A DNA stretch of 64,000 bases from Catenovulum maritimum (GTDB taxonomy: Bacteria > Pseudomonadota > Gammaproteobacteria > Enterobacterales > Alteromonadaceae): the NCBI RefSeq assembly GCF_001050375.1, contig NZ_KQ130482.1, positions 512,954 through 576,953 on the forward strand. Direction: 5' to 3'. Shown here piece after piece: positions 55,762-64,000 of the stretch. Under the pieces are notes generated by a model. It saw nothing but the letters and a program-made list of their open reading frames with translations, searched no databases and was not told the DNA's origin. The position numbers and the translations under genes were made by a program. Position 1 is the first letter of the stretch. Each line of letters opens with the position of its first letter.

Positions 55762-57905
55762 TGGCAAAGGTTAGATTATCTATTCGGCTAAAACTGTTGG
55801 CACTTAGTTTATTTTTAATGAGTGTACCTTGGTTGGGTTACCAATACGTTTGGGAAATGGAATCCTTTTTGCGATTAGGCCAAGAGAAAACGTTAGTTGG
55901 CACGGCAAAAGCTGTCGCAACTGCTCTACATGAAAGACCCTTACTGTTTGATCAACATGCAAGCTATCAACAAAGGGTAGAGCAAGGCAAAGACTTATAC
56001 GCATATCCAGCTAATGGCCCAATACGGTTGGATGGTAAATTATCGGACTGGCTCAATTTTCAACAAAGGGCTGTATTTTATGATGCTAGTTATAAACTTG
56101 AAAAATTTGAGGTTAGATCGAATAGTGATTTAAGTTTTGAACACAGCGTCAATCAATTTCAAGATTTTTTATATTTGTCGTTTAAAGTGACAGATGACGC
56201 AGTGATTTTTAGGAATCATCAAAGCCTATCGATTGATAAAAATGATTACTTAGAAATTGCGATTAAAACTAAAGATGATGCATTAAAACGCTATATCTTC
56301 GCTGCGACTAAGACCGGGTGGGTCAATGGTTATGAAGTCGATTCTAATAACCGAGCCGGTACACCGGAAAAGCGGATACAAGGTTATTGGTTAGTTACCC
56401 CAACAGGCTATAACTTAGAACTTAGGTTACCCATAGAGTGGGTAGGCGCGAAAGTCGGTTTTGCAATTTATGACACGGATCATCATGCTTCGCTGCCGGA
56501 TTATGCGATTGGAACTGCAGATACACGCTTAGTAGATAACTTAGGTACAGTGTTAGTACCTTCGCCGGAAATAGATGCCATTATTAAAGCGCTTAGTTAT
56601 TCAAATTCGAGAATATGGGTGGTTGATAAACATGGCAGAATGCTAGCGAAAGCAGGGGAGCTTATCTCAGTAATACCGGATAACTCAGTGATAAAAATTG
56701 ATCTGTTTGAAAGCCCATTTAAATGGCTAACGACTCAGGTCTTAAAGCCTTTGTATTATCAGATATTAACCAAACCACCAAGCGCATTTGTTGATCAATT
56801 AAAAGACTCATTTTTTATTAAAAACAAAGTACTAGATATAGCGCTACAAGGTCAGTCTGGTACTCAATGGCAACTTACCCCTGACAATAAAGCAGTCATT
56901 TTATCTGCATCTCATCCCATTTTTATTGACGGTGAAGTCTTAGGCGCTGTGATTGTTGAAGAAACGACCAATGGTATTCGTACTTTAAGAAATCAAGCAC
57001 TAGAAAGCTTGTTTAACCAAATGCTGCTAATTTTATCTATAGGCACTTTGGTATTTGCTTTGTTCGCGAGCAGAATTTCTAGTCGTATCACGACACTTAA
57101 GAAGCAACTTGAATCAGCAGTAGATGAACAAGGTAAAATACTTAATAGTGTTGAACCTAGTACAACCAATGATGAAATAGGGGACTTGTCTCATAGTTTT
57201 AACCGCTTAATTAGCAGGCTAAGTCAATATAATCGATATTTAGAAGGTATGTCTTCTCGTATATCCCATGAGTTTAAAACCCCAGTCGCTATTATTCGAT
57301 CGTCACTTGAGAACCTTAAAAATGAGCAAGATAGAGGTGAGCAAAATGTTTACTTTAGCCGAGCTATGGATGGTGTACATCGACTTGATTTTATGATGAA
57401 TGCTATGTCTGAGGCAACACGCGTAGAACAAACGGTAAATACGGATGATAAAGAAGAGTTCGATCTTGCTGAAGTTGTCAGTGGCTGCGTCTCTGGTCAT
57501 CGCATTGCATTTAATCAGGTGGAATTTGTTTGTCATGTTGAAACCGCTGAATACCCAATTTTTGGTAATCCAGATTTAATTGTACAAATGCTAGAAAAGC
57601 TACTTTCGAATGCGATTGACTTTAGCGATGAAGCTAAAAAAGTAGAAGTTAGCTTAGCTAAAAAACAAACCAAATTTGAATTAAAAGTATCTAATATTGG
57701 GACAGAGTTACCTCAAGTGATGCAAGAAGACTTGTTTGATTCTATGGTTTCCATTCGACATACTGATTCTGCAAAACCACATTTGGGTTTAGGTTTGTAT
57801 ATAGCGAGATTAATTGCTCAATACCATAAAGCGCATATATCAATAAAAAATCGAAACGATGGATATAAAGGGGTCTGTGTCACTTGTTTATTCGAGGGTG
57901 ATTAA
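55761..57905 (+). CDS. pdsS: Proteobacterial dedicated sortase system histidine kinase PdsS
   Basis: A 714-residue sensor kinase; ATG 55761 overlaps the previous stop. An upstream in-frame ATG at 55743 is possible. First membrane helix about 12-30. The periplasmic part contains a CBM9/DOMON-like beta domain (about 85-260: IRLDGKLSDWLNF, FLYLSFKVTDDAV, DYLEIAIKTKDD) and continues to about 410. Second membrane helix near 418-440, then HAMP. Phospho-acceptor box ISHEFKTPVAIIRSSLENL (His near 503). The ATP-binding domain ends with HLGLGLYIARLI. It senses a cell-surface signal and phosphorylates PdsR. The CBM9-like sensor suggests a sugar-polymer cue. Confidence 0.85.
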   Translation: MAKVRLSIRLKLLALSLFLMSVPWLGYQYVWEMESFLRLGQEKTLVGTAKAVATALHERPLLFDQHASYQQRVEQGKDLYAYPANGPIRLDGKLSDWLNFQQRAVFYDASYKLEKFEVRSNSDLSFEHSVNQFQDFLYLSFKVTDDAVIFRNHQSLSIDKNDYLEIAIKTKDDALKRYIFAATKTGWVNGYEVDSNNRAGTPEKRIQGYWLVTPTGYNLELRLPIEWVGAKVGFAIYDTDHHASLPDYAIGTADTRLVDNLGTVLVPSPEIDAIIKALSYSNSRIWVVDKHGRMLAKAGELISVIPDNSVIKIDLFESPFKWLTTQVLKPLYYQILTKPPSAFVDQLKDSFFIKNKVLDIALQGQSGTQWQLTPDNKAVILSASHPIFIDGEVLGAVIVEETTNGIRTLRNQALESLFNQMLLILSIGTLVFALFASRISSRITTLKKQLESAVDEQGKILNSVEPSTTNDEIGDLSHSFNRLISRLSQYNRYLEGMSSRISHEFKTPVAIIRSSLENLKNEQDRGEQNVYFSRAMDGVHRLDFMMNAMSEATRVEQTVNTDDKEEFDLAEVVSGCVSGHRIAFNQVEFVCHVETAEYPIFGNPDLIVQMLEKLLSNAIDFSDEAKKVEVSLAKKQTKFELKVSNIGTELPQVMQEDLFDSMVSIRHTDSAKPHLGLGLYIARLIAQYHKAHISIKNRNDGYKGVCVTCLFEGD

Positions 57906-57986
57906 GTGGAATTTCTTTTGGGATTTCGCTTGAAGCTATTGCTGAGCATTCTATACTGAAAACAGTGATATAGGGACTCTGATACT

Positions 57987-60380
57987 GTGGACTTTGTAGA
58001 AAATTTAGATACTTTAGTTAAAGTTTTAACCCCGTTGAGGTTTGATCCTGCTTTTAATCAAATCTTTTCGGATAAAACTCAACCTTTGTCGAACTCTGAA
58101 AAATTTCTACTTAAGATGGAAGTTAATCGACTCTGTAAACCTTGTCGTCGTTCGATTGACTTGAGATCTTACTCAAAGGATTGTGAGTTGTTTGAGTTTG
58201 AAGGTATTAAGCATTACCTTCCGGAAAGTGCACAATCTGCATTTACCCAATTAACTTCTGCCTTCAATCATCAATATACTTTTTACGTCTACGAACAGCT
58301 ATTAGCCAGTTATAAGATCAAACCTAAACAGGCGGAGTTTGATACTAAATCACAGCGATCTGAAGTTGAAAAAACATTACATTCTCATGTTGAATTTGGT
58401 CAGCGGGTGGTTCGATGTGAAGAGAGGATGAACTATGTCACACCGGTCGAAATCTTCGCGGACAATCTCAGCTTGTCTGGAAAGACAAGCGATATTTCTA
58501 TTACAGGGATTAAAGTTAAATTACTAGGAAAATCTAATTTACAAAAGTTACAAAAAATTAAAGTGCGATTCGCGCGTTGGCAGGAGAAATTTGATAGACC
58601 ACAAGATTGTATAGCTGAATATCAAGTCTGTTGGCTTGATCAGACTACACATGGAGATAGCCTTGGTTTAGTGATTGTTGAAGAAAGTAAATCAGAACTG
58701 ACGGAGTTTATTAAAAAGTATATACGTAGTTACAAACGAAAGTATAGGTTAGATGTTTCTAATACATTGCATTCGGTTAGAAATATATTGTTTGAACAAT
58801 TATATTTTTACGGTTGTGAGTCTATTCCTCTCTTTTTGCAATACGACGGTTTTGATGATTTACATATACCTTATTTGTTATCTCAATCAGCCAATCAAAC
58901 GGCTATCTCGTATTGGAAAGATGAGAATAATATCTGTCAGCTTAGGCAATTATTTAAGCCTAGCCGAGTAAAAGAAATGCTGACGCAATTAACGCCAGTA
59001 AAGCATGAATACGTATTTTGTTTTACTTTTAAACAGAACGGTAAAAAATACTTTTTCAGTGCAACTCAAAATGAACTCGAAGATAGGCAATTATTAGAAC
59101 AATTTTGGACTTATGGTGCACAAAATAAAGGGTGGCGGGTATTTAAAATTCAGCTCCATCAAGCTGATATTTCTAGTGCCTGGCGTCCAGTAGCTATACC
59201 AGATTCAGCTGGTAGCGAAATTAAGACTCGAAACTTGCCACTTAATCATAAAATCAAAGCCTGTGTTGAATCTTGCTCGCATTTTGCCCTATTGATCGAC
59301 GTGACTAATGAATCTGCAAAAAACAGTTATGCAAAACATAAAGTGGATGCTAAATCATTGACTGAGTTAATCGCATTTAAACTGGATAAATTAGAAGATA
59401 CTCAAACTAGAATCATTCGATATGAAGCCTTAGGCAAGCGCAGGGAAGTCAGAATAGCTTTTAAAACGAACGTTAAATTAACCGTAAACGATATAGTGTG
59501 CGAAGCGATTACAGTCAATATATCAGTACATGGCTTGCAGTTAAAATTAAAAACTGAAGTGAACATACAAGAAGGGCAAGTATTACTCCTTGATTTACCA
59601 GACTTAAACTATGGTGAAATCTACGGTTTAAAATCACTTAAATATCAAGCTGTGATTGTAAAACCTGAGCATAAAGTACTCAGTTTAAAAGCGGTAGGTG
59701 CCGACAACCTTGGTGTGAAAGTATTTAAAAATGTTTTAAGCAAGCATAATGCTGAGCAACAAGGTTTAGAAAAAGCGATTGATGGGCTAGAGCTCGCTTT
59801 TAGGAATCTATTTATTTATTCCACCTCTCAATCATGTTGCTTTGTCAGTTTTAACGATAAACAAACTTATTGCCAATTAGTTGAATCCTCGACGCCGACA
59901 CGACTCAATGCCCTGATTGAAAGATTTAAAGGCCATAGCCAAAATTCGCTTGAGCAAATATTGATAAGTCATTTGCGCAGGTTAGATTCTGTATCGTCAA
60001 ATTTAAAAGATGAATTGGTTTTGTACTGCGATAAAGGCAGTGTTAAACCTATTGCTTGGTTAAGTGGTTTAAATAGTGAAAATATCCGCTTAGAGACGAT
60101 TAAACCTTTACTTAACACTGGCGCAGTTTGGGTGATCCAGTTTAACGCGTTTCAACTGTCCGAAGCCGACTATAAAACAGTAGAATTAGAACTGAGTTAT
60201 TTGTCTGTTTATCATCCAGCAGCAGAAGTAAAGCTTAAACAATACCTGGAAGGCTTCAATTTGGCATTTACTCTAGTCGATATCACTAAAGAAGTTTTGC
60301 TTAGATATAGAATGAATTCGGAGCATATTGCAGCCAATCATCAAAAGCAAAATGAGTTTGTATTTGATGTTATTGACTAG
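57987..60380 (+). CDS. Double PilZ-domain protein 2 (c-di-GMP effector)
   Basis: A 797-residue paralogue of the product at 49189-51579, starting at GTG with AGGGA ten bases upstream. PilZ domain 1 (about 130-220) has RCEER and DISITG; PilZ domain 2 (about 480-575) has RREVR and NISVHG, so both keep the c-di-GMP-binding residues. The N-terminus (LCKPCRRSIDLRSYSKDCELFEF) resembles the matching part of the first copy (LFKPFDRTIDVSRNSNYEVFEF). It lies 81 bp behind the Pds kinase gene and could be read through from it. Confidence 0.82.
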   Translation: MDFVENLDTLVKVLTPLRFDPAFNQIFSDKTQPLSNSEKFLLKMEVNRLCKPCRRSIDLRSYSKDCELFEFEGIKHYLPESAQSAFTQLTSAFNHQYTFYVYEQLLASYKIKPKQAEFDTKSQRSEVEKTLHSHVEFGQRVVRCEERMNYVTPVEIFADNLSLSGKTSDISITGIKVKLLGKSNLQKLQKIKVRFARWQEKFDRPQDCIAEYQVCWLDQTTHGDSLGLVIVEESKSELTEFIKKYIRSYKRKYRLDVSNTLHSVRNILFEQLYFYGCESIPLFLQYDGFDDLHIPYLLSQSANQTAISYWKDENNICQLRQLFKPSRVKEMLTQLTPVKHEYVFCFTFKQNGKKYFFSATQNELEDRQLLEQFWTYGAQNKGWRVFKIQLHQADISSAWRPVAIPDSAGSEIKTRNLPLNHKIKACVESCSHFALLIDVTNESAKNSYAKHKVDAKSLTELIAFKLDKLEDTQTRIIRYEALGKRREVRIAFKTNVKLTVNDIVCEAITVNISVHGLQLKLKTEVNIQEGQVLLLDLPDLNYGEIYGLKSLKYQAVIVKPEHKVLSLKAVGADNLGVKVFKNVLSKHNAEQQGLEKAIDGLELAFRNLFIYSTSQSCCFVSFNDKQTYCQLVESSTPTRLNALIERFKGHSQNSLEQILISHLRRLDSVSSNLKDELVLYCDKGSVKPIAWLSGLNSENIRLETIKPLLNTGAVWVIQFNAFQLSEADYKTVELELSYLSVYHPAAEVKLKQYLEGFNLAFTLVDITKEVLLRYRMNSEHIAANHQKQNEFVFDVID

Positions 60381-60401
60381 CTCTGTTGAGTTCTATTTAG
60401 A

Positions 60402-60444
60402 CAATCTAACTCTTTTTATAATTATTAATCAAAGAGTTAGATTG
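60402..60444. terminator. Long convergent terminator hairpin
   Basis: Perfect 14-bp stem CAATCTAACTCTTT (60402-60415) with AAAGAGTTAGATTG (60431-60444) between the PilZ gene and the ulvan-lyase-like gene, which converge here. Confidence 0.8.
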
Positions 60445-60473
60445 CATTTTAGACTATTTTACATCTAACTATC

Positions 60474-61931
60474 TTATTTCAGATGCTTTTTGTCTGTTGG
60501 CTTTAATAATAAAGCGTCAGTTTTAGTTCGTTGAATTGGGCCATTGTCACCGACTAGGTAAACTTTACGCCAGTTGGTACCTCGAGGTTTTTCAGCGACT
60601 ATCATTCTAGCATCTGGGTGTGCATCTTTAATAAGCGCAGTTAAGCCCCAACCTGCTTTTGGACGTCTGAGTAATTCTTTGCCCTTAGTAAAGCTTTCTC
60701 CACCGTCTACACTATTGAAATAACTAATCACGCCTTCATTATTTTCTTGGTAGCCTAAGATGAAGCTAACTTCTGTTGGTGATTTAATAATAAAGTCACC
60801 ACGTGTATCTGTGTTATCAAGTCTCGCTTGCGTATTAACCGGTTTGCCGCCAACCCACTCAGTACCAGTCCAACGGAAGTAACTAGTTTGTTTTGGTCCA
60901 CCTGTTTTTTTGCCCAGATCTTTACCTATGTTAGTTGCTATGTGAGGATAACCTTTTTCATCTAAGTGAGCTGAACCGTTAAAAGTCCAGTAACCCGATC
61001 CACCTGTTCTAGCAACTAGGGTTTTTTCATCCGCAACTTCACGTGTTACAGGCACGTTTAATTTTTCATTATGAATATTGCGCCAAGTATTATTTTTGGT
61101 ATCGAAAACCATATAGTATGCATCATGACGTTCTGTTGTGTGACCTCGACCGTTCACGCCAGCGCCACCATTCCAGCAAATGTGATAATCATATGAAACG
61201 ATAATGTCATCGCCTTGGCCTTTACTGACAAATGCATACCAGCTGTCATTGGCTTTTATGTCTTTACGTTTTTTATGTTTTAAGAAAGAAACTGCTGGGC
61301 CAAATGTACGCCCGTGGTCTGTTGATTTATGATAAACCCAGTTACTTCTATGCGCACCATGACGATAGAAAATATATATATCGCCATTATCCATTTTAAT
61401 CGCTTGGTTATAGGTGCCAAAAGGTGGCAATGAATCTAGTTCTTCCCATTCAGTAATATCCCCAGGGCGTTTAGATACTGTATGCTTGTTACCACCGAAA
61501 TGCACATCACCTAATGGATTTTTTCCGTGCCTTGCATCACCACCATGACCACCAAAAAATATGTGGATATAGCCTAAATCATCAATCAACATGGTTGGTT
61601 TACCATGGTTATCAATTTTTTTCTTGCGAGTTGGATCTTTACCTAATTCGCTGACACCTGCTTTGAAAGGGCCTTTCCACTCTTTTGTTTCATGGTTGTA
61701 AGATGCGACATAAGGGTCTTCTAAAGGCCCTTGATAAGAAACATAAGTAATACCATCTTGGTGAATGCCTGCAGGATGTTGAACTACAGCTAAAGGATTA
61801 CCTAGGGCATTATCTGCAAAAAAATCAGCTTTCTCTACTTTTGAATCAAGTTGGGTACTTGAGCAACCTGCTAATAACGAACCAATTGAGATGGCTGAAA
61901 TAAGCGAAAGTCTAGTCATTAAATTTTTCAT
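60474..61931 (-). CDS. Ulvan-lyase-like beta-propeller (PL24/PL25 type), lipoprotein
   Basis: The ATG at 61931 (485 residues) replaces an in-frame TTG at 61952 and gives a lipoprotein signal (SLLAGC, cysteine at 23). The chain shows the repeated blade segments of a seven-bladed propeller (GYIHIFFGG, GDIYIFYRHG, DDIIVSYDYH, GYPHIATNIG). H129 (GGHGGDARHG) and H150 (GGNKH) are spaced by 21 residues, as I recall for the catalytic pair in PL24 ulvan lyase LOR_107; aromatic and arginine residues follow at W231-Y232 and R262. Such enzymes cut ulvan between rhamnose-3-sulfate and uronic acid. The rhamnose mutarotase 1.7 kb away supports ulvan use. Family call is by pattern. Confidence 0.72.
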   Translation of the reverse strand: MKNLMTRLSLISAISIGSLLAGCSSTQLDSKVEKADFFADNALGNPLAVVQHPAGIHQDGITYVSYQGPLEDPYVASYNHETKEWKGPFKAGVSELGKDPTRKKKIDNHGKPTMLIDDLGYIHIFFGGHGGDARHGKNPLGDVHFGGNKHTVSKRPGDITEWEELDSLPPFGTYNQAIKMDNGDIYIFYRHGAHRSNWVYHKSTDHGRTFGPAVSFLKHKKRKDIKANDSWYAFVSKGQGDDIIVSYDYHICWNGGAGVNGRGHTTERHDAYYMVFDTKNNTWRNIHNEKLNVPVTREVADEKTLVARTGGSGYWTFNGSAHLDEKGYPHIATNIGKDLGKKTGGPKQTSYFRWTGTEWVGGKPVNTQARLDNTDTRGDFIIKSPTEVSFILGYQENNEGVISYFNSVDGGESFTKGKELLRRPKAGWGLTALIKDAHPDARMIVAEKPRGTNWRKVYLVGDNGPIQRTKTDALLLKPTDKKHLK

Positions 61932-62150
61932 TATTAAAACTCTATTAATCAAATGATGTCATATCCAGTCAATTGTAGCACATGATATGTTTGTTATTAG
62001 TAATTGTTAAAAAATTATTTTAACTGTTGCGGTTAATTTAATATTGCTAACTTGGCAGAAAATTTGTTGAGGTTTTGATTGAGGAAATTTAGCTGTGTGG
62101 GTTTCTAGCCCTCATTGCTGAGGGCCTGATACAGCTAAACTTAATAGTTA
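61932..62150 (-). other. Intergenic stretch with a hairpin downstream of the beta-helix gene
   Basis: GCCCTCA (62108-62114) and TGAGGGC (62119-62125) form a tight 7-bp hairpin just after the beta-helix 2 stop codon (minus-strand direction), without a T tract. The remainder is AT-rich and should hold the promoter of the ulvan-lyase-like gene. Confidence 0.5.
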
Positions 62151-63356
62151 TTAAAAGCGCATTACCCACTTATCTAATTTAGAAAACGTATTATTTGTAA
62201 TCGTGTCTCCTGTCGTTGCGCGGCCATCTTCATCTCGCGTAACGACACCATAAGTTGTGGTTGAACCTTCACGGCTGCCAGTGATCCCTAATATTGTATT
62301 ATCCCTAATATAATTTGTACCTTGCACGCCGTTTAGCGAAATACCTTCATAGTGTTTGCCATACTTGTTTCTAGGGGTTGATTCGCCAGCAACTATATCT
62401 CCTAAGTTAGTTATTTCGTTGTTTTCTATTGTTACGTTATTAGCTCTTTCTACACTAATTGGTCTTGTGCTCGATTCAACTGTGTTACCTGAGATGGTTA
62501 CATTAGTTGAAGTCCAACCAGAGTAAACGCGCTTAATGCTTAAGCCCACAACGGCATCTATGATTTGATTATTTAACATTTTGATGTTGTCAGCACCACG
62601 CTTACTAGTAATGCCATCATAAACTCTTTCTATATAATTGTTCGATAAAGTGAAGTGGTCGCCATAAACACCGTTATCACCGCCAGCTGATACATAGATA
62701 GCGGCATCTCGGATACCATAAAACGAATTGTTTTTAATGGTCGCTTTAAGCGCGCCTGTCATTAATATTCCGCTATCACCGCCAGCAAGGTAAAAAGGAT
62801 CAGATGATGAGTGAGTACCGGTAACCGTAATATTTTCAATTGTCAGCTGGTTTAACTTGCTTGCTCCATTATTTGTGACGCCTCTAATTGAAAGCGCATC
62901 TGCTGTGGCTTTTGTGCCTTGTTTTGAAGCTGGCGTTAAACTGGTATAAGGCACAACTGTTGAAACTTTTGCATTTGCTATATTAAAGTCGCCACCATCC
63001 CAATGTACATTGGCTAATATACCTGAACTGTTACAACCAGAAGAAAGACTGTCGTGAGAATCTAAACTAAACATGTCGCCATCTAGGCTTGATGTTGCGA
63101 TGAAAGTTGCACCTGTGGCATCAACAATTAAATCTTTTTTTAAGTAAACCTTAGTGTCTGAACTTATATAGTAGGTGCCGGTTAAGCGTAAGGGAATACC
63201 AGTATTGGTTGCTTGCTGAAGGGCATTTTGTAATTTATCTTCGTTGCCATTTGGGTTAATTGGTGTACTGCTGCAGTCAGCTGCGAGTAAGTTTGTCGAC
63301 ACAGCTGTTAAACAAATTGCGCTATAACTAATTAATTTTTGGATTTTATTAAACAT
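62151..63356 (-). CDS. Secreted beta-helix protein 2 (lyase-like fold, unknown activity)
   Basis: A 401-residue secreted protein (signal to about residue 25, NLLA). It is not a lipoprotein, unlike its paralogue at 40367-41623. Residues about 35-395 form the same right-handed beta-helix with repeats such as IKNNSFYGIRDAAIYVSA and MLNNQIIDAVVGLSIKR. Shared blocks are GGDSGILMTG, YDGITSKRGAD and KHYEGISLNGVQG. It lies between the ulvan-lyase-like gene (same direction) and the rhamnose mutarotase (divergent), so a role in ulvan breakdown is likely. No specific glycosidase or lyase family is recognised. Confidence 0.65.
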   Translation of the reverse strand: MFNKIQKLISYSAICLTAVSTNLLAADCSSTPINPNGNEDKLQNALQQATNTGIPLRLTGTYYISSDTKVYLKKDLIVDATGATFIATSSLDGDMFSLDSHDSLSSGCNSSGILANVHWDGGDFNIANAKVSTVVPYTSLTPASKQGTKATADALSIRGVTNNGASKLNQLTIENITVTGTHSSSDPFYLAGGDSGILMTGALKATIKNNSFYGIRDAAIYVSAGGDNGVYGDHFTLSNNYIERVYDGITSKRGADNIKMLNNQIIDAVVGLSIKRVYSGWTSTNVTISGNTVESSTRPISVERANNVTIENNEITNLGDIVAGESTPRNKYGKHYEGISLNGVQGTNYIRDNTILGITGSREGSTTTYGVVTRDEDGRATTGDTITNNTFSKLDKWVMRF

Positions 63357-63625
63357 TACTACTACCTATTATTATGTATATAAATCTTCCCTAGGCTTGG
63401 TTATCAATAGAAATATATTGATTTGTTTTGATCCTAAAATTCTGGTTTGGACCGAATTTGATTGTTATAATATATTGAGTTTACAAAGTTGCAACAATTA
63501 TTTTAATTTTGTTGCTTTGTTATGTTTTTTGTTGTTTTTATGTTTGGTGCTTGGTTTTAGTCTAAATCAGGCGTTTATTGAACTTAAACCTCATTTTTAT
63601 TATCGATAAATCCAAAAGGTGGAAT
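63357..63625. promoter_or_regulatory. Divergent promoter region, beta-helix 2 and rhaM
   Basis: T-rich, AT-rich 269-bp stretch. No clear promoter boxes or palindromes were identified. The rhaM ribosome site is AAGGTGGA just before its ATG. Confidence 0.4.
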
Positions 63626-63940
63626 ATGAATAAGATCGGCTTAACTATGTCAATTTACAAAGACAAAGCGGATGAGTATGAAAAGCGTCATGATGAAATT
63701 TGGCCTGAATTAGTAGATGTACTTAAAGCGGCAGGGGTAGAGGATTATTCAATATTCCTAGAAAGTGAAACTGGTAAATTATTTGCCGTTTTAAAATGTG
63801 AATCGACTGACAAAGTAGATGAATTGGCTTTAAATGCTGTGGTACAAAAATGGTGGGCATATATGGCTGATATAATGGACACTAATGAAGATAACTCTCC
63901 TGTAGCAAAACCGCTAAAACAAGTTTTTCATTTAAATTAA
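63626..63940 (+). CDS. rhaM: L-rhamnose mutarotase
   Basis: The ATG at 63626 (105 residues, as usual for the family) is chosen over 63578 because AAGGTGGA precedes it. The family signature YEKRHDEIWPELVDVLKAAG gives Y18 and H22, matching the catalytic residues of the E. coli enzyme, and WWAYMADIM is conserved near the end. It interconverts alpha- and beta-L-rhamnopyranose before isomerisation by RhaA. Its position beside an ulvan-lyase-like gene links this cluster to rhamnose use. The rest of the rhamnose pathway probably lies beyond the window. Confidence 0.93.
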   Translation: MNKIGLTMSIYKDKADEYEKRHDEIWPELVDVLKAAGVEDYSIFLESETGKLFAVLKCESTDKVDELALNAVVQKWWAYMADIMDTNEDNSPVAKPLKQVFHLN

Positions 63941-63951
63941 CTTCAACTCGG

Positions 63952-63983
63952 AGTGCCAGCATGCTTTATTGAGGGCACTTTTC
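63952..63983 (+). terminator. Possible terminator after rhaM
   Basis: Six-base stem AGTGCC (63952-63957) with GGCACT (63974-63979), then TTTTCTT. Confidence 0.5.
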
Positions 63984-64000
63984 TTGGCAACTGCGTTGAA

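Noticed and set aside
63397-63609. 70-residue frame before rhaM on the plus strand
   Set aside because: T-rich promoter DNA giving a Phe/Leu/Cys-rich chain, no ribosome site, no ATG at its start, and it overlaps the rhaM leader.

Overview
The window reads as chromosomal DNA of a marine, seaweed-degrading gammaproteobacterium of the Alteromonadales, plausibly near Catenovulum, Paraglaciecola or Saccharophagus. This is inferred from AT-rich DNA, TonB-dependent uptake, multi-domain agarases with CBM6 modules, sulfatases, a rhamnosidase, an ulvan-lyase-like propeller, a PEP-CTERM protein and the proteobacterial dedicated sortase (Pds) regulators. No rRNA, tRNA or CRISPR array was seen.

Layout. 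(1) 1-6.9 kb: the end of a TonB-dependent receptor, a surface-type lipoprotein, a lipoprotein sulfatase and a pectate lyase (PL1) with two binding domains. (2) 7-17 kb: a degraded small membrane gene, a nucleoside-hydrolase-like protein, then a GntR regulator that transcribes a PhoD-type phosphatase and an FG-GAP/UnbV protein to the left and faces a large haem-containing dehydrogenase-like protein to the right. (3) 17-33.4 kb: the agar/starch region, with two tandem LacI regulators, a giant GH86 agarase/porphyranase ending in a dockerin, an 18-bp-distant cohesin-like PEP-CTERM protein, a GH13 amylase facing them, and a 1466-residue protein matching GH96 alpha-agarase, preceded by a terminator hairpin in its leader. 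(4) 33.5-38.8 kb: an ECF sigma/membrane protein pair, a porin remnant, a MipA-like protein, a small hypothetical gene, three copies of a roughly 280-bp non-coding repeat, and an intact IS982-family element with a 6-bp target duplication. (5) 38.8-45.6 kb: a Sel1/TPR protein, a beta-helix lipoprotein, a second sulfatase and a GH78 rhamnosidase. (6) 45.8-60.4 kb: a periplasmic binding protein next to a chemoreceptor, two large PilZ proteins, a MITE-like element, aspartoacylase, an RluA-type pseudouridine synthase and the PdsO/PdsR/PdsS set. (7) 60.4-64 kb: an ulvan-lyase-like propeller, a second beta-helix protein and L-rhamnose mutarotase.

How the genes fit together (inference). Secreted enzymes attack agar (GH86, GH96), ulvan-type rhamnose polymers (PL24/25-like, GH78, sulfatase, RhaM), pectin (PL1) and starch (GH13). 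Binding modules, the PEP-CTERM anchor and lipoprotein anchors keep enzymes near the cell. The binding protein/chemoreceptor pair and the double-PilZ proteins would couple nutrient sensing to motility or surface attachment. The most unusual item is the dockerin-agarase/cohesin-like-anchor gene pair, which looks like a minimal surface-docking system for an agarase.
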